Under the pieces are notes generated by a model. That model searched no databases. It was not told the DNA's origin and saw only the letters and a list, made by a program, of their open reading frames with translations. The position numbers were made by a program, and so were the translations under genes. Of a DNA stretch of 64,000 nucleotides, positions 25,944 through 34,406 are shown in pieces; the stretch's first letter is position 1, and every line of letters starts with the position of its first letter. The stretch spans positions 62,001-126,000 of the forward strand of contig NZ_SSNX01000006.1 in NCBI RefSeq assembly GCF_004801415.1, given 5' to 3'. The stretch comes from Deinococcus sp. KSM4-11 (GTDB lineage Bacteria > Deinococcota > Deinococci > Deinococcales > Deinococcaceae).

Positions 25944-26855
25944 ATGGCCCGCATGAGCGCCGCCCGCCGCCGCGAGGCCATCAGCGGCTACCTGTTCATC
26001 CTGCCGTGGTTGATCGGCTTCCTGGTGTTCGTCGCCGGGCCGATGCTGTTCTCGCTGTATGCCAGTTTCACCAACTACGACGTGACCTCACGGATGAAGT
26101 GGGTGGGGCTCGACAACTACGTGCGGCTCTTCACCGCCGATGACCTGTTCTGGAAGTCGCTGTACAACACTGGCTTCTATGTGTTGTTCGCTGTGCCACT
26201 GGGCATCGTGACGGGACTGCTGATTGCCGTGCTGCTCAACCAGCGAATTCCCGGCCAGCGGATCTTCCGCACGATCTTCTTCCTGCCCAAGGTGCTCACC
26301 GGCGTGGCAGTGTTGCTGCTGTGGCTGTGGGTCTTCAATCCAGAATTTGGGCCCATCAACACCTTCTTGCGCTTCCTGGGCGTCCACAACCCGCCCCTGT
26401 GGTTCTCCGACCCCACCTGGGCCAAGCCGGCGTTGATCATCATGAGCATGTGGGGCGCGGCAGGCGGCTACATCATCTACCTTGCCGGCCTCCAGGGCGT
26501 CCCGCGCCATCTCTACGAGGCGGCCAATCTTGACGGCGCCTCGCCCATGCGCCAATTTCTGAGTATCACCGTGCCCATGATGTCGCCGACCATTTTCTTC
26601 AAATTGATCACAGGCATCTCGGCAGCCTTCCAATTCTGGGAGTCGGCCTTGATCGTGTCCGAGGGCGGCAAAGGTGGGCCGTCGTATTCGACGCTGTTCT
26701 ACGGGTTGTACATGTGGCAAAAGGCCTTTACCGATTACCAGATGGGCTATGCCAGCGCGATGGCCTGGATTCTCCTGGTCATCATCCTGGTCATCACGGC
26801 CCTGCAGTTCTACATCTCGCGCCGCTGGGTCTACTACGAGGGGGAAGTGAAATGA
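25944..26855 (+). CDS. Sugar ABC transporter permease (MalF/UgpA type)
   Basis: The 303-residue membrane protein has six hydrophobic segments, starting with YLFILPWLIGFLVFVAGPML, and the cytoplasmic EAA loop YEAANLDGASPMRQFLSITVPMMSP that contacts the ATPase. Family members import oligosaccharides with a family 1 binding protein; the one at 20255 is the natural partner. ATG 25944 follows CCGGAGGACACC. Its stop overlaps the start of the second permease (ATGA). Confidence 0.9.
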   Translation: MARMSAARRREAISGYLFILPWLIGFLVFVAGPMLFSLYASFTNYDVTSRMKWVGLDNYVRLFTADDLFWKSLYNTGFYVLFAVPLGIVTGLLIAVLLNQRIPGQRIFRTIFFLPKVLTGVAVLLLWLWVFNPEFGPINTFLRFLGVHNPPLWFSDPTWAKPALIIMSMWGAAGGYIIYLAGLQGVPRHLYEAANLDGASPMRQFLSITVPMMSPTIFFKLITGISAAFQFWESALIVSEGGKGGPSYSTLFYGLYMWQKAFTDYQMGYASAMAWILLVIILVITALQFYISRRWVYYEGEVK

Positions 26856-27745
26856 CCGTCCAGCCTGAGATGCAGCTTCAGCCGCCGGCCACCACGCTGA
26901 ACCGACCCGCAGGCAGGGTCATGACCAAGTTCTGGAAGGTAGTGGCCTTCGCGCTGCTGTGCATCATCAGCGCAGCAATCCTGTTTCCGGCCCTGTGGAT
27001 GCTCTCGACCTCGCTCAAGGTCGATACCCAGGTGTATGCCAACCCACCGGTCTGGATTCCGAATCCGCTGCGCTGGGCAAACTTCTCGGAGGCGTGGCGG
27101 CTCGCACCCTTTGCGCGTTACGCCTTGAACACGGCGCTCTACGCGGCGGCGGTCGTCTTCGGTACTGTGCTGTCATCGTCTTTGGCAGCCTACGGCTTCG
27201 CAAAACTGCGCTTCCCGGGACGGAATTTCCTGTTCAGCATCTTGCTGGCCACCATGATGATTCCAGGAATGGTCACCTTAATTCCGCAATACATCCTGTT
27301 CTCAAAGCTGCACTGGGTCGGCGGCTACCTGCCCCTAGTGGTACCGAGCTTCTTCGCCGGAGCGTTTTTCACCTTTCTGTTGCGGCAGTTCTTCCTGAGC
27401 ATCCCCGAAGAACTGTCGGAAGCCGCGCGCGTGGACGGTGCCGGCGAACTGTGGATCTGGTGGCGGGTCATCATGCCGCTCTCGACGCCGGCCCTCGCGA
27501 CCGTCGCAATTTTTACCTTTGAAGGGGCGTGGGACAGTTATGTTGGACCGCTCCTCTACCTCAACGATGAACGGCTCTACACGCTCCAGATTGGCCTACA
27601 GTTTTTCCGTACGGCCACGGTGGTGCAGTGGCAGTACCTGATGGCGGCTGCACTGATGGTCATGCTGCCGGTCGTCATTCTGTTTTTCGTGTTCCAGCGG
27701 CATTTCGTGGAGGGCTCGTCAATTGCTGGCGGCCTGAAAGGGTGA
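26852..27745 (+). CDS. Sugar ABC transporter permease (MalG/UgpE type)
   Basis: The 297-residue partner permease shows six membrane segments and the EAA loop LSEAARVDGAGELWIWWRVIMPLSTPA. VEGSSIAGGLKG at the C-terminus is the usual MalG-type ending. ATG 26852 overlaps the preceding stop by four bases; an open frame from 26714 is the other frame of the first permease. It closes the carbohydrate locus; no nucleotide-binding subunit follows. Confidence 0.9.
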   Translation: MTVQPEMQLQPPATTLNRPAGRVMTKFWKVVAFALLCIISAAILFPALWMLSTSLKVDTQVYANPPVWIPNPLRWANFSEAWRLAPFARYALNTALYAAAVVFGTVLSSSLAAYGFAKLRFPGRNFLFSILLATMMIPGMVTLIPQYILFSKLHWVGGYLPLVVPSFFAGAFFTFLLRQFFLSIPEELSEAARVDGAGELWIWWRVIMPLSTPALATVAIFTFEGAWDSYVGPLLYLNDERLYTLQIGLQFFRTATVVQWQYLMAAALMVMLPVVILFFVFQRHFVEGSSIAGGLKG

Positions 27746-28163
27746 GCCGCCTCCTCAGGGCCGCCCTGCGCGCCTCACCGCCAGCCGCCTATGGGTGACG
27801 GCAGCACCTGGAACCTTGCGCGAGAGTTGTCTCCACTGCCCTCGGCATCACCAGTGGTTCGCTGATGGCGAGCAGTACACATAGCATCGCCTTGATCGCA
27901 CTGCCCCTCGCTAACCGCCGGAGATGGCACGAGGTTGTCCTTCATGCCAGACCACCAGCTCTGAGTTGAGCTGGGCAGGTGTTCTCATGCATACCGCACA
28001 CCGCCTGTTCCTCCACTCACGAGCACTCCCATGCACTGGCCAGAAATGATTGAAAATCTGGCCAGTATCATGTTGCTCCGTTGAACTAATAATCATATCG
28101 ATCTTCACCTCTGCGGTCAGCGAGGATAACACAGAGCCCAACCGCCTTGAGTGGAGGAATTCA
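27746..28163. other. Intergenic region upstream of DeoR gene with an inverted repeat
   Basis: I find no gene in these 418 bases. They hold a perfect inverted repeat, CTGGCCAGA at 28036-28044 and TCTGGCCAG at 28057-28065, with a 12-base AT-rich spacer. It lies about 100 bases before the DeoR start and is a candidate operator. Most of the rest shows no recognisable feature. Confidence 0.5.
28036..28065. promoter_or_regulatory. Inverted repeat, candidate DeoR operator
   Basis: Arms of nine bases (CTGGCCAGA / TCTGGCCAG) match perfectly around a 12-base AT-rich centre that includes TTGAAA, a possible -35 box. DeoR-family regulators often repress their own genes through such sites. A role as a hairpin in the leader RNA is also possible. 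Confidence 0.4.
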
Positions 28164-28934
28164 GTGCTTTCAGAGCGTCTCAGGATTATCCAGCACCGGC
28201 TGTACAGCGCCGGATTCGCCCTCGTCGAAGAACTGGTTGAGGCCACCGGCGCCTCGAGCATGACGATTCGCCGTGATCTGCAACTCCTTGAAGAGAAGGG
28301 CATCGTGATTCGCACACATGGCGGCGCCCGCTTGGCAGAGGCGGCCATGCTCAAGGTCGCCTTCCAGTCGCGCGTGCAGGAGCAGGTGGAGGCCAAACGC
28401 GCCATTGGCGAGGCGGCCTTCTCGCTGCTGCGGCCACACACCACCGTGTTCCTGGACGCCAGAACCACCGTACTGCACCTCGCGCGGCGGCTGCGGCTCG
28501 ACCCCCTGCCGCTGACCGTGTTCACGAACGGGCTGGCGGTCGCGCAGGAACTCGTGAACGTCGAGAACCTCAGCGTGAACCTGCTGGGCGGTCAGCTCCG
28601 CAACGAGAACCTCTCGATGGTCGGCCCCTACGCCGAGCAGATGCTGGGGGAACTGTGGTTCGACCAGCTGTACCTGGGCACCAGCGCCGTCCACTCCGAC
28701 GGGCGCATGTACACCCTGCACCCGGCCGAAGCCAGCCTGAACCGCGTCATGATCGGGCGCACCTCGCAGTCCATCGTACTGGCCGACTCCAGTAAGTTCG
28801 GCGGCAGCGCTCCGTATGCCGTGGCGCCCGTCGTGTCCGCGCACACCCTGATCACCGACGACCGTCTCGACGCCGCGTGGCGCACGCGGCTCGCCGAGCT
28901 CAACGTGGCCGCGACCATCGTGCCACTGAGCTGA
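28164..28934 (+). CDS. DeoR/GlpR-family transcriptional regulator
   Basis: The 256-residue protein has the DeoR layout: a winged helix at the N-terminus (VEELVEATGASSMTIRRDLQLLEEKGIVIRTHGGA, about residues 20-54) and a DeoR-C sugar-phosphate sensor domain (TVFLDARTTVLHLARRL, NLLGGQLRNENLSMVGPYAE, LADSSKFG). GTG 28164 has GGAGG seven bases upstream; frames reaching back to 28050 lack support. Family members respond to phosphorylated sugars. It follows the ABC permeases by 418 bases and might regulate carbohydrate genes outside the window. Confidence 0.85.
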   Translation: MLSERLRIIQHRLYSAGFALVEELVEATGASSMTIRRDLQLLEEKGIVIRTHGGARLAEAAMLKVAFQSRVQEQVEAKRAIGEAAFSLLRPHTTVFLDARTTVLHLARRLRLDPLPLTVFTNGLAVAQELVNVENLSVNLLGGQLRNENLSMVGPYAEQMLGELWFDQLYLGTSAVHSDGRMYTLHPAEASLNRVMIGRTSQSIVLADSSKFGGSAPYAVAPVVSAHTLITDDRLDAAWRTRLAELNVAATIVPLS

Positions 28935-29526
28935 TTCGAACCGCTGTGCGTTCCCCAATTATGGTCAGATCCTGGATGCAACAGGTCATAGGGCCGGTGA
29001 GACTTACAAGCGAGGTCATTCTGAACGGTGTGAACGAGTTGGAACTGAATCGCCGGTTCAGTTGTCAGCCGGGGGACTATGAATTTTTACCACGGGCATG
29101 GCCTTCTCGCGGTCGAACAGGCCGCACATCCCCCTGCGATCCTTCTGCGTGTACTCGAGGATGGCATCGGATTCGGTGGTGCCCGGGCCCAGACCGAGCT
29201 GGCGCAACTCTTCAGCGGTGGCGAATTCACGCTTTCATCTGGAGACGCGAAGACGGCAATCACGTCAGCGTGCCGTTGATCTCCAGGTGCGGACGCCGCC
29301 CCCAATGTCATTCCGGAAACTAGCGAGTAGATGGTTCCCGTTCAGTTCATCTAGAGCGTGCCGACTAAGGGACAACTGGCGCGTTCAAGCCCGTACTGTT
29401 CTTCTCCCAACAGCGACTCAGCGCGGGATACTTTCCCTGGAGTCCACTCCAAGTCACATCTCCTGACAGGCGACGATCACCTGGCTCACGACCCCGCAAC
29501 ATCTGCCGTTTTGGAAAAGGAGATTT
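28935..29526. other. Intergenic region with a degenerate small-protein copy
   Basis: No intact gene is seen in these 592 bases. The minus strand at 29058-29234 carries a broken relative of the small proteins at 31119 and 53973 (described separately). The segment from 29290 to the HisJ ribosome site (GGAAAAGGAG) shows no recognisable feature. Confidence 0.5.
29058..29234 (-). pseudogene. Degenerate copy of the small DR-motif protein family
   Basis: Reading leftward from 29234, the frame gives FATAEELRQLGLGPG, then an ILEYTQKDRRGMCGLFDRE segment and a stop at 29058. This matches the C-terminal two thirds of the 72-residue proteins at 31119 and 53973, including ILEYTQKDR. An in-frame TGA sits just upstream and no start codon is available, so the N-terminal part has been lost. 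Confidence 0.55.
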
Positions 29527-30330
29527 ATGCTCGTCGACTACCACACCCATCACTACCGCTGCGGCCACGCAGAGGGCAACCTGATCGATTACGTCGAGTC
29601 CGCTCTTCGCGCTGGGCTCTCCGAAATAGGGTTAAGCGATCACAGCCCCATCTACCATTTGGGTGAAGACCCTCATATCCTCCCCGGAACGGCCATGTCA
29701 CATCACGAGTTCCCTTCCTACGTTCGGGAAATGCATGAGGTTCGAGAGCGATTCAGAGGCCGCATCGCAGTACGGCTGGGTGTAGAGAGTGATTACGTGA
29801 TGGGCTGGGACGAGCACTACCGGAAGCTGTGGCACTCCACTTCGCTGGATTACGTTATTGGCAGCGTTCACTGGCTGGGAACCTGGAACATCTTCTCTAG
29901 TGAGCTGCCTGCCGGACGTTCCGCTGAAGACATTTACGAGGAGTACCTGCGAACCACCCAGGCCGCCGCACGCAGTGGGGTATACGACATCATCGGCCAT
30001 CTGGATTGCCTCAAGACGAGGGGTCACATCCCGGATCTGAGCATCACACCCCTGCTGGAGGAAACGGTGCGGGCGATTGCGCAGAGCGGCGTTGCGATTG
30101 AGCTGAACACCAGTGGGTGGCGCAAAGGGCTTGGTGAGCCGTATCCACGTGAGGAGCTGTTGGCGGTGTGCAGGCATTACGGAGTACCCGTGACGCTGGG
30201 CTCCGACGCCCACCGTCCGGAGGACGTGGCGGCAGGCTTTCCGCAAGCTGTGGCGTTGCTCGAAAGGGTGGGCTACGCATCTCTCGTGCGCTTCGAGAAC
30301 CGGAAGAAATACGCGGTACCCCTGAAGTAG
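29527..30330 (+). CDS. Histidinol-phosphatase, PHP family (HisJ/HisK type)
   Basis: The 267-residue protein is a PHP-domain phosphatase that removes phosphate from histidinol phosphate in histidine synthesis. Metal ligands are visible in DYHTHHYRCGHAEG (residues 4-17), GLSDHSP, GVESDY, GSVHWLGTW, IGHLD and the final LGSDAHRPEDV. GGAAAAGGAG precedes ATG 29527. It stands alone, with no other his genes near it, as is usual for dispersed his genes in Deinococcus. Another PHP phosphoesterase role cannot be excluded. Confidence 0.85.
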   Translation: MLVDYHTHHYRCGHAEGNLIDYVESALRAGLSEIGLSDHSPIYHLGEDPHILPGTAMSHHEFPSYVREMHEVRERFRGRIAVRLGVESDYVMGWDEHYRKLWHSTSLDYVIGSVHWLGTWNIFSSELPAGRSAEDIYEEYLRTTQAAARSGVYDIIGHLDCLKTRGHIPDLSITPLLEETVRAIAQSGVAIELNTSGWRKGLGEPYPREELLAVCRHYGVPVTLGSDAHRPEDVAAGFPQAVALLERVGYASLVRFENRKKYAVPLK

Positions 30331-31118
30331 GAGGTGGGAGAGGGTTCATCACCGCGCAAGTGAACTTGCATAAATTGGTCGCGCTGCGGCGTGCGGCTGG
30401 CAAAGCTTGAGATCAGACGCTGGCGTCAAAGAGTGACGGTCAGTTCCCGTTCTTTGCTGGCTACGTTTCATGAAATTCCGGTGATCCGATCGCTTTCGGA
30501 AGCCCACGGGAACGCGTGAATTCGCCGCTCACCGAGCAGCGGCTTCAAGCGGATCAAGAAACAGAACCTTGGAAGGATGGCCAGACCAACCTGCTTGAGG
30601 CCGCGATGGGGCAGTCAAGTCTGCGTAAACTCTTACGGGTTCGTGGCAAGTGCCGGCTACGTTGAGCCTGATCAGATGCTGGAAGCGCAACGAACGTGCC
30701 TTGGGCGTGCCTTAGACCTACCATGACAGCGGGAGCCCAGTCATGACACCAGATGGAGAGCACGGTTTCTTCTGTAATAAGTAATTCGTCTGGCACAACT
30801 ATTTTGGTAGATGCACAGTTTCAAGCTGCCAACGAGTAACGGAAGGCGAGGGCTCATCCGTCGGTGCGCGACAAGAGCCAGGCGCCGCCCGGCGGGCAAC
30901 AGGGTAGGGCGCCCTGCTTGCTCCTGGAATCGCTGCTGACCTCCGTGGCGGGCAATGGGTATGCATGCCGTGGATGGACGGTATCGGAGAATGCTTATCT
31001 GGGACAGCTGATTTCTGAGCAGGCTGGTCGAGTTGCTTTTGCCTGTATACCGAGTTAGAGTGAAGAAATCAAGGCGGCCGAGAGGTCGCCTTCTTTTGTT
31101 GCGGTGACGATCGCGTCC
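30331..31118. other. Intergenic region with no supported gene; part duplicated at 53800-53950
   Basis: I find no convincing gene. The right part, about 30945-31100, closely resembles about 53805-53955: both contain GGGTATGCA, then GCCGTGGA, and end in TAGTGAAGAAATCAAGG and a terminator hairpin. Both stretches lie just downstream of the matching small genes, so the duplicated unit is larger than the coding sequence. Confidence 0.5.
31071..31098 (-). terminator. Terminator hairpin after the small gene at 31119
   Basis: Stem AAGGCGGCC / GGTCGCCTT (nine pairs, one G-T) closes a GAGA tetraloop. Read on the plus strand it is followed by CTTTTGTT; on the minus strand, in which the adjacent gene ends, by GATTTCTTC. 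It can work in both directions. The same hairpin recurs at 53926. Confidence 0.7.
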
Positions 31119-31337
31119 TCAGGCTGGCTCGCGTGGGGCGGTGATGGGCACGGCCGTGTCCCGCGCGTACAGGGCACAGATGCCGCTGCGATCCTTCTGC
31201 GTGTACTCGAGGATGCCGTCCGGCTCGCTGGTGCTGGGGTGCAGGCCGAGGGCCCGCAACTCCTCGACGGTCGCGAGGGTCGAGGGATACGTCTGCTGGT
31301 AGCGGGGGCGGGGGCTGGGTTGGATGCGGCGGGTCAT
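31119..31337 (-). CDS. Small protein of unknown function (ILEY-DR family, copy 2)
   Basis: The 72-residue protein starts MTRRIQPSPRPRYQQTYP and ends in PREPA. It is about 75 percent identical by eye to the equally long protein at 53973, and related to the copies at 29058 and 32001. The core shared by all is E-[PS]-x2-ILE-x4-DR-x2-C. I do not recognise a domain. The N-terminus is basic and proline-rich; the centre (VEELRALGL) looks helical. It diverges from the TetR gene, 65 bases apart, and ends at a hairpin terminator. Conservation between copies at protein level supports real coding. Confidence 0.65.
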   Translation of the reverse strand: MTRRIQPSPRPRYQQTYPSTLATVEELRALGLHPSTSEPDGILEYTQKDRSGICALYARDTAVPITAPREPA

Positions 31338-31402
31338 CGTGGGGTGTCCAGAGGCAGCATGAGAATCACTGTGGTCATGATGCATGTTCAGATAGTGATC
31401 CC

Positions 31403-31945
31403 GTGATCTCGACCCGCATGCGCGCCCTGCAGGCTGGCATCGACCTCGTGGGTAAGGGTGGCCTCCGCGCCCTGACCCACCACAAGGTCGACGACCATGC
31501 CGGCCTCCCCCGCGGCTCCACCTCCAACGCCTTCCGCACCCGCGCTGCCCTGCTGCACGGCGTGGTTGCCTTTATCGCAGAGCATGACCTGCAACTGGTG
31601 ACGCCGATGTTCACGCCCACGTCCGCCGCAGGACTCATCGACGTCCTGTGCGGCCTGATCGACGTGAGCACCGGGCCCGGCTGGCCGCTGACGACGGCGC
31701 GGCTGATCCTGTTCATGGAGGCCAGCCACAACGCGGCCCTGCGCGCGCCCGTGGTGCAGGCGCGGGAAGCCATGGAAGGCTCGATCCGAGGGGCGTTTGC
31801 GCACCTGGGGGCGAAGGAACCGGGCACAGCGGCCGCGACAATGATGGCGTGCGCGGAGGGGATCATCCTGCACCGCATCACCCGGCATGACACGTCAGAC
31901 GCGTGTCCAGCCATTGCCCTGGTGGTCACGGCCGCGCTGGCGTGA
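31403..31945 (+). CDS. TetR-family transcriptional regulator
   Basis: The 180-residue protein has a TetR-type N-terminal helix-turn-helix: STRMRALQAGIDLVGKGGLRALTHHKVDDHAGLPRGSTSNAFRTRAALL, about residues 3-51. The C-terminal ligand domain is all-helical and not recognisable. GTG 31403 gives the full HTH; no good ribosome site precedes it, and an in-frame ATG at 31418 is an alternative. The divergent small gene at 31119 is a possible target. ATCACT and AGTGAT about 26 bases apart lie between the two genes and may be part of an operator. Confidence 0.75.
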   Translation: MISTRMRALQAGIDLVGKGGLRALTHHKVDDHAGLPRGSTSNAFRTRAALLHGVVAFIAEHDLQLVTPMFTPTSAAGLIDVLCGLIDVSTGPGWPLTTARLILFMEASHNAALRAPVVQAREAMEGSIRGAFAHLGAKEPGTAAATMMACAEGIILHRITRHDTSDACPAIALVVTAALA

Positions 31946-32525
31946 CCTGAACACCGGACGTCGGACGCGCTCGTCACGTGATCGCTCCGGCGGAACGTGC
32001 TTAGCGCGGCTTGGCAGGAGGGCTGCTGGTGATGGCCTCGGACTTCCCCTTGTCGTACAGCGCGCAGAGGCTTCGGCGATCCCAGTGCACGTCTTCGAGG
32101 ATCGTGTTGGGCTCACGGGTGCCAAGACGTAGGCTCGAGGAGCCCACCAGCCGAGCTCCATTGGTTCGTTGATGCTTGGTGCGGGGGGCAGCCCACATCG
32201 GGTTCTACGGGCCCACTGGGGCCGCCCAGGCCCAGGCCCCCCTTCCCGGCTTGTCGAGGGGCGGCTTCCCGGCGTGGCCCAGCCGGCAGCGGCCCGGGGC
32301 TCGGAAGCGGGTTCCTGCAGTGTGCACTGCTCGTGCCAGCGGTGGAAGAGATCGAACCTTCACTGGAGGGGGCAGGTCAGTAGTGATGGGTGGACATCTG
32401 CACCGCAAGGGCAGCGCGCATGACTCCCGGAACGCCTCGTGGTCACGCCACACTGCTCTGAGTGATTCTTCGCGCCATACTCACCCCATGCCTGCTCAGG
32501 CGAGCCAGCCGGCCAGGGGCCGATC
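31946..32525. other. Mostly empty region between TetR and EndoMS genes
   Basis: Apart from the small reading frame at 32001-32198, I see no supported gene here. The stretch 32200-32525 is GC-rich with only short, mutually overlapping frames of unconvincing composition. The promoter for the EndoMS gene should lie at its right end but no clear -35/-10 pair is visible. Confidence 0.4.
32001..32198 (-). CDS. Diverged small protein of the ILEY-DR family (copy 3)
   Basis: The 65-residue frame shares the family core with the proteins at 31119 and 53973: REPNTILEDVHWDRRSLCALY against SEPDGILEYTQKDRSGICALY. Outside this core it differs, and the N-terminus is unrelated, so it may be a divergent member or a decaying copy. 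No ribosome site is evident at ATG 32198. Function unknown. Confidence 0.4.
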   Translation of the reverse strand: MWAAPRTKHQRTNGARLVGSSSLRLGTREPNTILEDVHWDRRSLCALYDKGKSEAITSSPPAKPR

Positions 32526-33293
32526 GTGATCCGCGAGCAACTGCTTGATCCCACGCCATCCGCTCTGGCCGCATTCCTGAACCGCCACACGCGCACCCGG
32601 GATTGCCTCGTTCAGGTTGCCGGGCTCGCGGAGGTCAGTTACCGCGGCCGCGCCGCGAGCACCGCTGAAACCGGTACCTACCTTGTCCTGATCAAACAGG
32701 ACGGCAGCCTGCAGATCCACCATCCCACCGGCATCAAACCCATGAACTGGCAACCCAAAACCGACGAGCTCGTGGCGCGGGTGGACGAGGATGTGTGCAT
32801 GTTGTTGGCCTCCCGGCGCAGCCCCGTCGAGCTCGTGCAAGTGATCTTCCTCCAGCCGCAGGTAGCGCTCGCGCTGGAATTGAAGGCCGCCGGTGGATTC
32901 TTCCTGTCGGGCTCCGAGGCGCAGATGCAGGAGACCCTCGCGAGGTCGCCGGAACTGATCGAGCCCGGCCTGAAAGTGCTGAACCGGGAACTGCTGGTTG
33001 AGTCTGGCGGCATCGACTTGTACGCACAGGACGCGCAGGGGCGGTATGTGGTGGTGGAACTCAAGCGGGGGCGAGCCACGCAGCATGCGGTCTCGCAGCT
33101 GGGGCGGTATGTGCGCTCGGTGGAGGGGAAGGTGCCAGCGGGAGCGGTGGTGCGGGGGATCCTAGCAGCGCCCTCGATCACGGCGCCAGCACGGTTGGAG
33201 CTGGAGAGTCGGGGGTTGGAGTTCAAGGAGATCTCGGCGTGGCCGTCGGTACCTGCCGAAGCGGCACAGGTGCAGCCGTCCCTGTTCGAGTGA
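32526..33293 (+). CDS. nucS: Mismatch endonuclease EndoMS/NucS
   Basis: The 255-residue protein matches NucS/EndoMS, which makes double-strand cuts at mismatches or acts on branched DNA in archaea, actinobacteria and Deinococcus. The N-terminal half is the DNA-binding/dimer domain. The RecB-like nuclease domain carries D164 (GGIDLYA), E178 and K180 (VVVELKRG) and QLGRYV. The last residues, QPSLFE, look like a sliding-clamp binding peptide. GTG 32526 is the only start giving the expected length; the ribosome site is weak. It converges with the LysR gene. Confidence 0.9.
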   Translation: MIREQLLDPTPSALAAFLNRHTRTRDCLVQVAGLAEVSYRGRAASTAETGTYLVLIKQDGSLQIHHPTGIKPMNWQPKTDELVARVDEDVCMLLASRRSPVELVQVIFLQPQVALALELKAAGGFFLSGSEAQMQETLARSPELIEPGLKVLNRELLVESGGIDLYAQDAQGRYVVVELKRGRATQHAVSQLGRYVRSVEGKVPAGAVVRGILAAPSITAPARLELESRGLEFKEISAWPSVPAEAAQVQPSLFE

Positions 33294-33393
33294 TGTCTCA
33301 TGCCTTACCGCTCTGGCCAGTGCCGGGAGCGGGGGCACTTATCGTTTGGTCAATCGTCCTGCAAACGTCAGGCAGCAGCTGTGAGTCCTGCTG

Positions 33394-34233
33394 TCAGGCT
33401 TGCCGCTGCACAAGGACGACCATGAAGTGGAAGACGGGGGTGGTGACCTGACACGTCTTCACGCCAGCGAACTGATGCTGCGTTTCCAGACATTCGAACA
33501 GCAGAGAGACGCATTCTCCGGCAGCAATGCGCTTCAGGTTGAGTTCCATGTTTGGAGCCGAAGCGATGAGTGGGGGACGTACCGCGGCCTGTGCGAAGAA
33601 TGCCAGGAGCTGGTCGTAGTGGAATGGCGACAACTCCCGCGGAAAAAGCATGATGGGGAGCGAGAGCTCGTTCAAGGCCATGCCGTGCGGCGGGACGGGC
33701 ATATTCTCCGGCACAGCCAGCATCAACCGTTCCTGCGAGAGCGGCGTCACCGCCAGGCCCTTGGTGCTATCCAAGGGTGAGAAGGTCACGGCCCAGTCAT
33801 CGTGGCCAGTACGAATGGCAGCGACTTGTCCCGTGACGGCTGGCGTGTGCCGAAAGTCGAGCCGGGCTTCTGGCGCGTGGCTTTGCAGCACATCGAGTAG
33901 CGTCCGGTGACCAAAGCGGGCCTGGGCTGGCAGAACTGAGGACACCCGGAGGGTCTGCCGCGGTTTTCCAGCTGCCCGGGCATCGTGCACGGCCCGCTCG
34001 GCTGAACTCAGGACTTGAAGCGCACCTGGATACAGCGCGTGTCCGGCGGTCGTGAGGTGCACCTGTCGGCTGGTGCGTTCGAACAGGGTGACGCCAAGCT
34101 CGCGTTCCAATCGCTGGATGGTGCGCGATAGGGCGGGTTGGGTGATGTGGCATCGTTTGGCCGCCTGCCCGAAGTGCAGTTCTTCTGCCAGGGCAGCAAA
34201 GACCTGCAGGTCTCGCAACTCTGGTAGACGCAT
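33394..34233 (-). CDS. LysR-family transcriptional regulator
   Basis: The 279-residue protein has the LysR winged helix at residues 1-60 (LRDLQVFAALAEELHFGQAAKRCHITQPALSRTIQRLERELGVTLFERT) and a shorter than usual co-inducer domain. It diverges from the deacetylase/ABC transporter/esterase operon starting at 34407, so it is the likely local regulator. The gap contains a dyad, TGCG-N7-CGCA at 34265-34279, which could be its binding site. Confidence 0.87.
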   Translation of the reverse strand: MRLPELRDLQVFAALAEELHFGQAAKRCHITQPALSRTIQRLERELGVTLFERTSRQVHLTTAGHALYPGALQVLSSAERAVHDARAAGKPRQTLRVSSVLPAQARFGHRTLLDVLQSHAPEARLDFRHTPAVTGQVAAIRTGHDDWAVTFSPLDSTKGLAVTPLSQERLMLAVPENMPVPPHGMALNELSLPIMLFPRELSPFHYDQLLAFFAQAAVRPPLIASAPNMELNLKRIAAGECVSLLFECLETQHQFAGVKTCQVTTPVFHFMVVLVQRQA

Positions 34234-34264
34234 CAGGTGGCCTGTTTCAAGGATCTATGCACTC

Positions 34265-34279
34265 TGCGCATCAATCGCA
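34265..34279. promoter_or_regulatory. Dyad between LysR gene and its divergent operon
   Basis: TGCGCATCAATCGCA is a perfect four-base-arm dyad with a seven-base AT-rich centre, 32 bases upstream of the LysR start. LysR proteins typically bind interrupted dyads between divergent genes. The arms are short, so chance is possible. Confidence 0.3.
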
Positions 34280-34406
34280 TTTTAGGCATTGGACACAGTG
34301 GGCTGCAATCTCCCACACTGACTTCACCCGAGTTCATTCCCCACACCCAGGCGACCTGGCGCAACCGGCGCCTGGTACTCCGTTGTCTTCCCAAAGGAGC
34401 CATTCA

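Noticed and set aside
28925..28945. GATTCGAACC resembling the T-loop of a tRNA on the minus strand.
   Set aside because: The flanking bases cannot form a five-pair T stem or an acceptor stem, and the site covers the end of the DeoR gene.
30554..30796. 80-codon minus-strand frame in the gap after the histidinol phosphatase gene.
   Set aside because: No ribosome site, no recognisable motif and no relative in the window; left as unannotated DNA.
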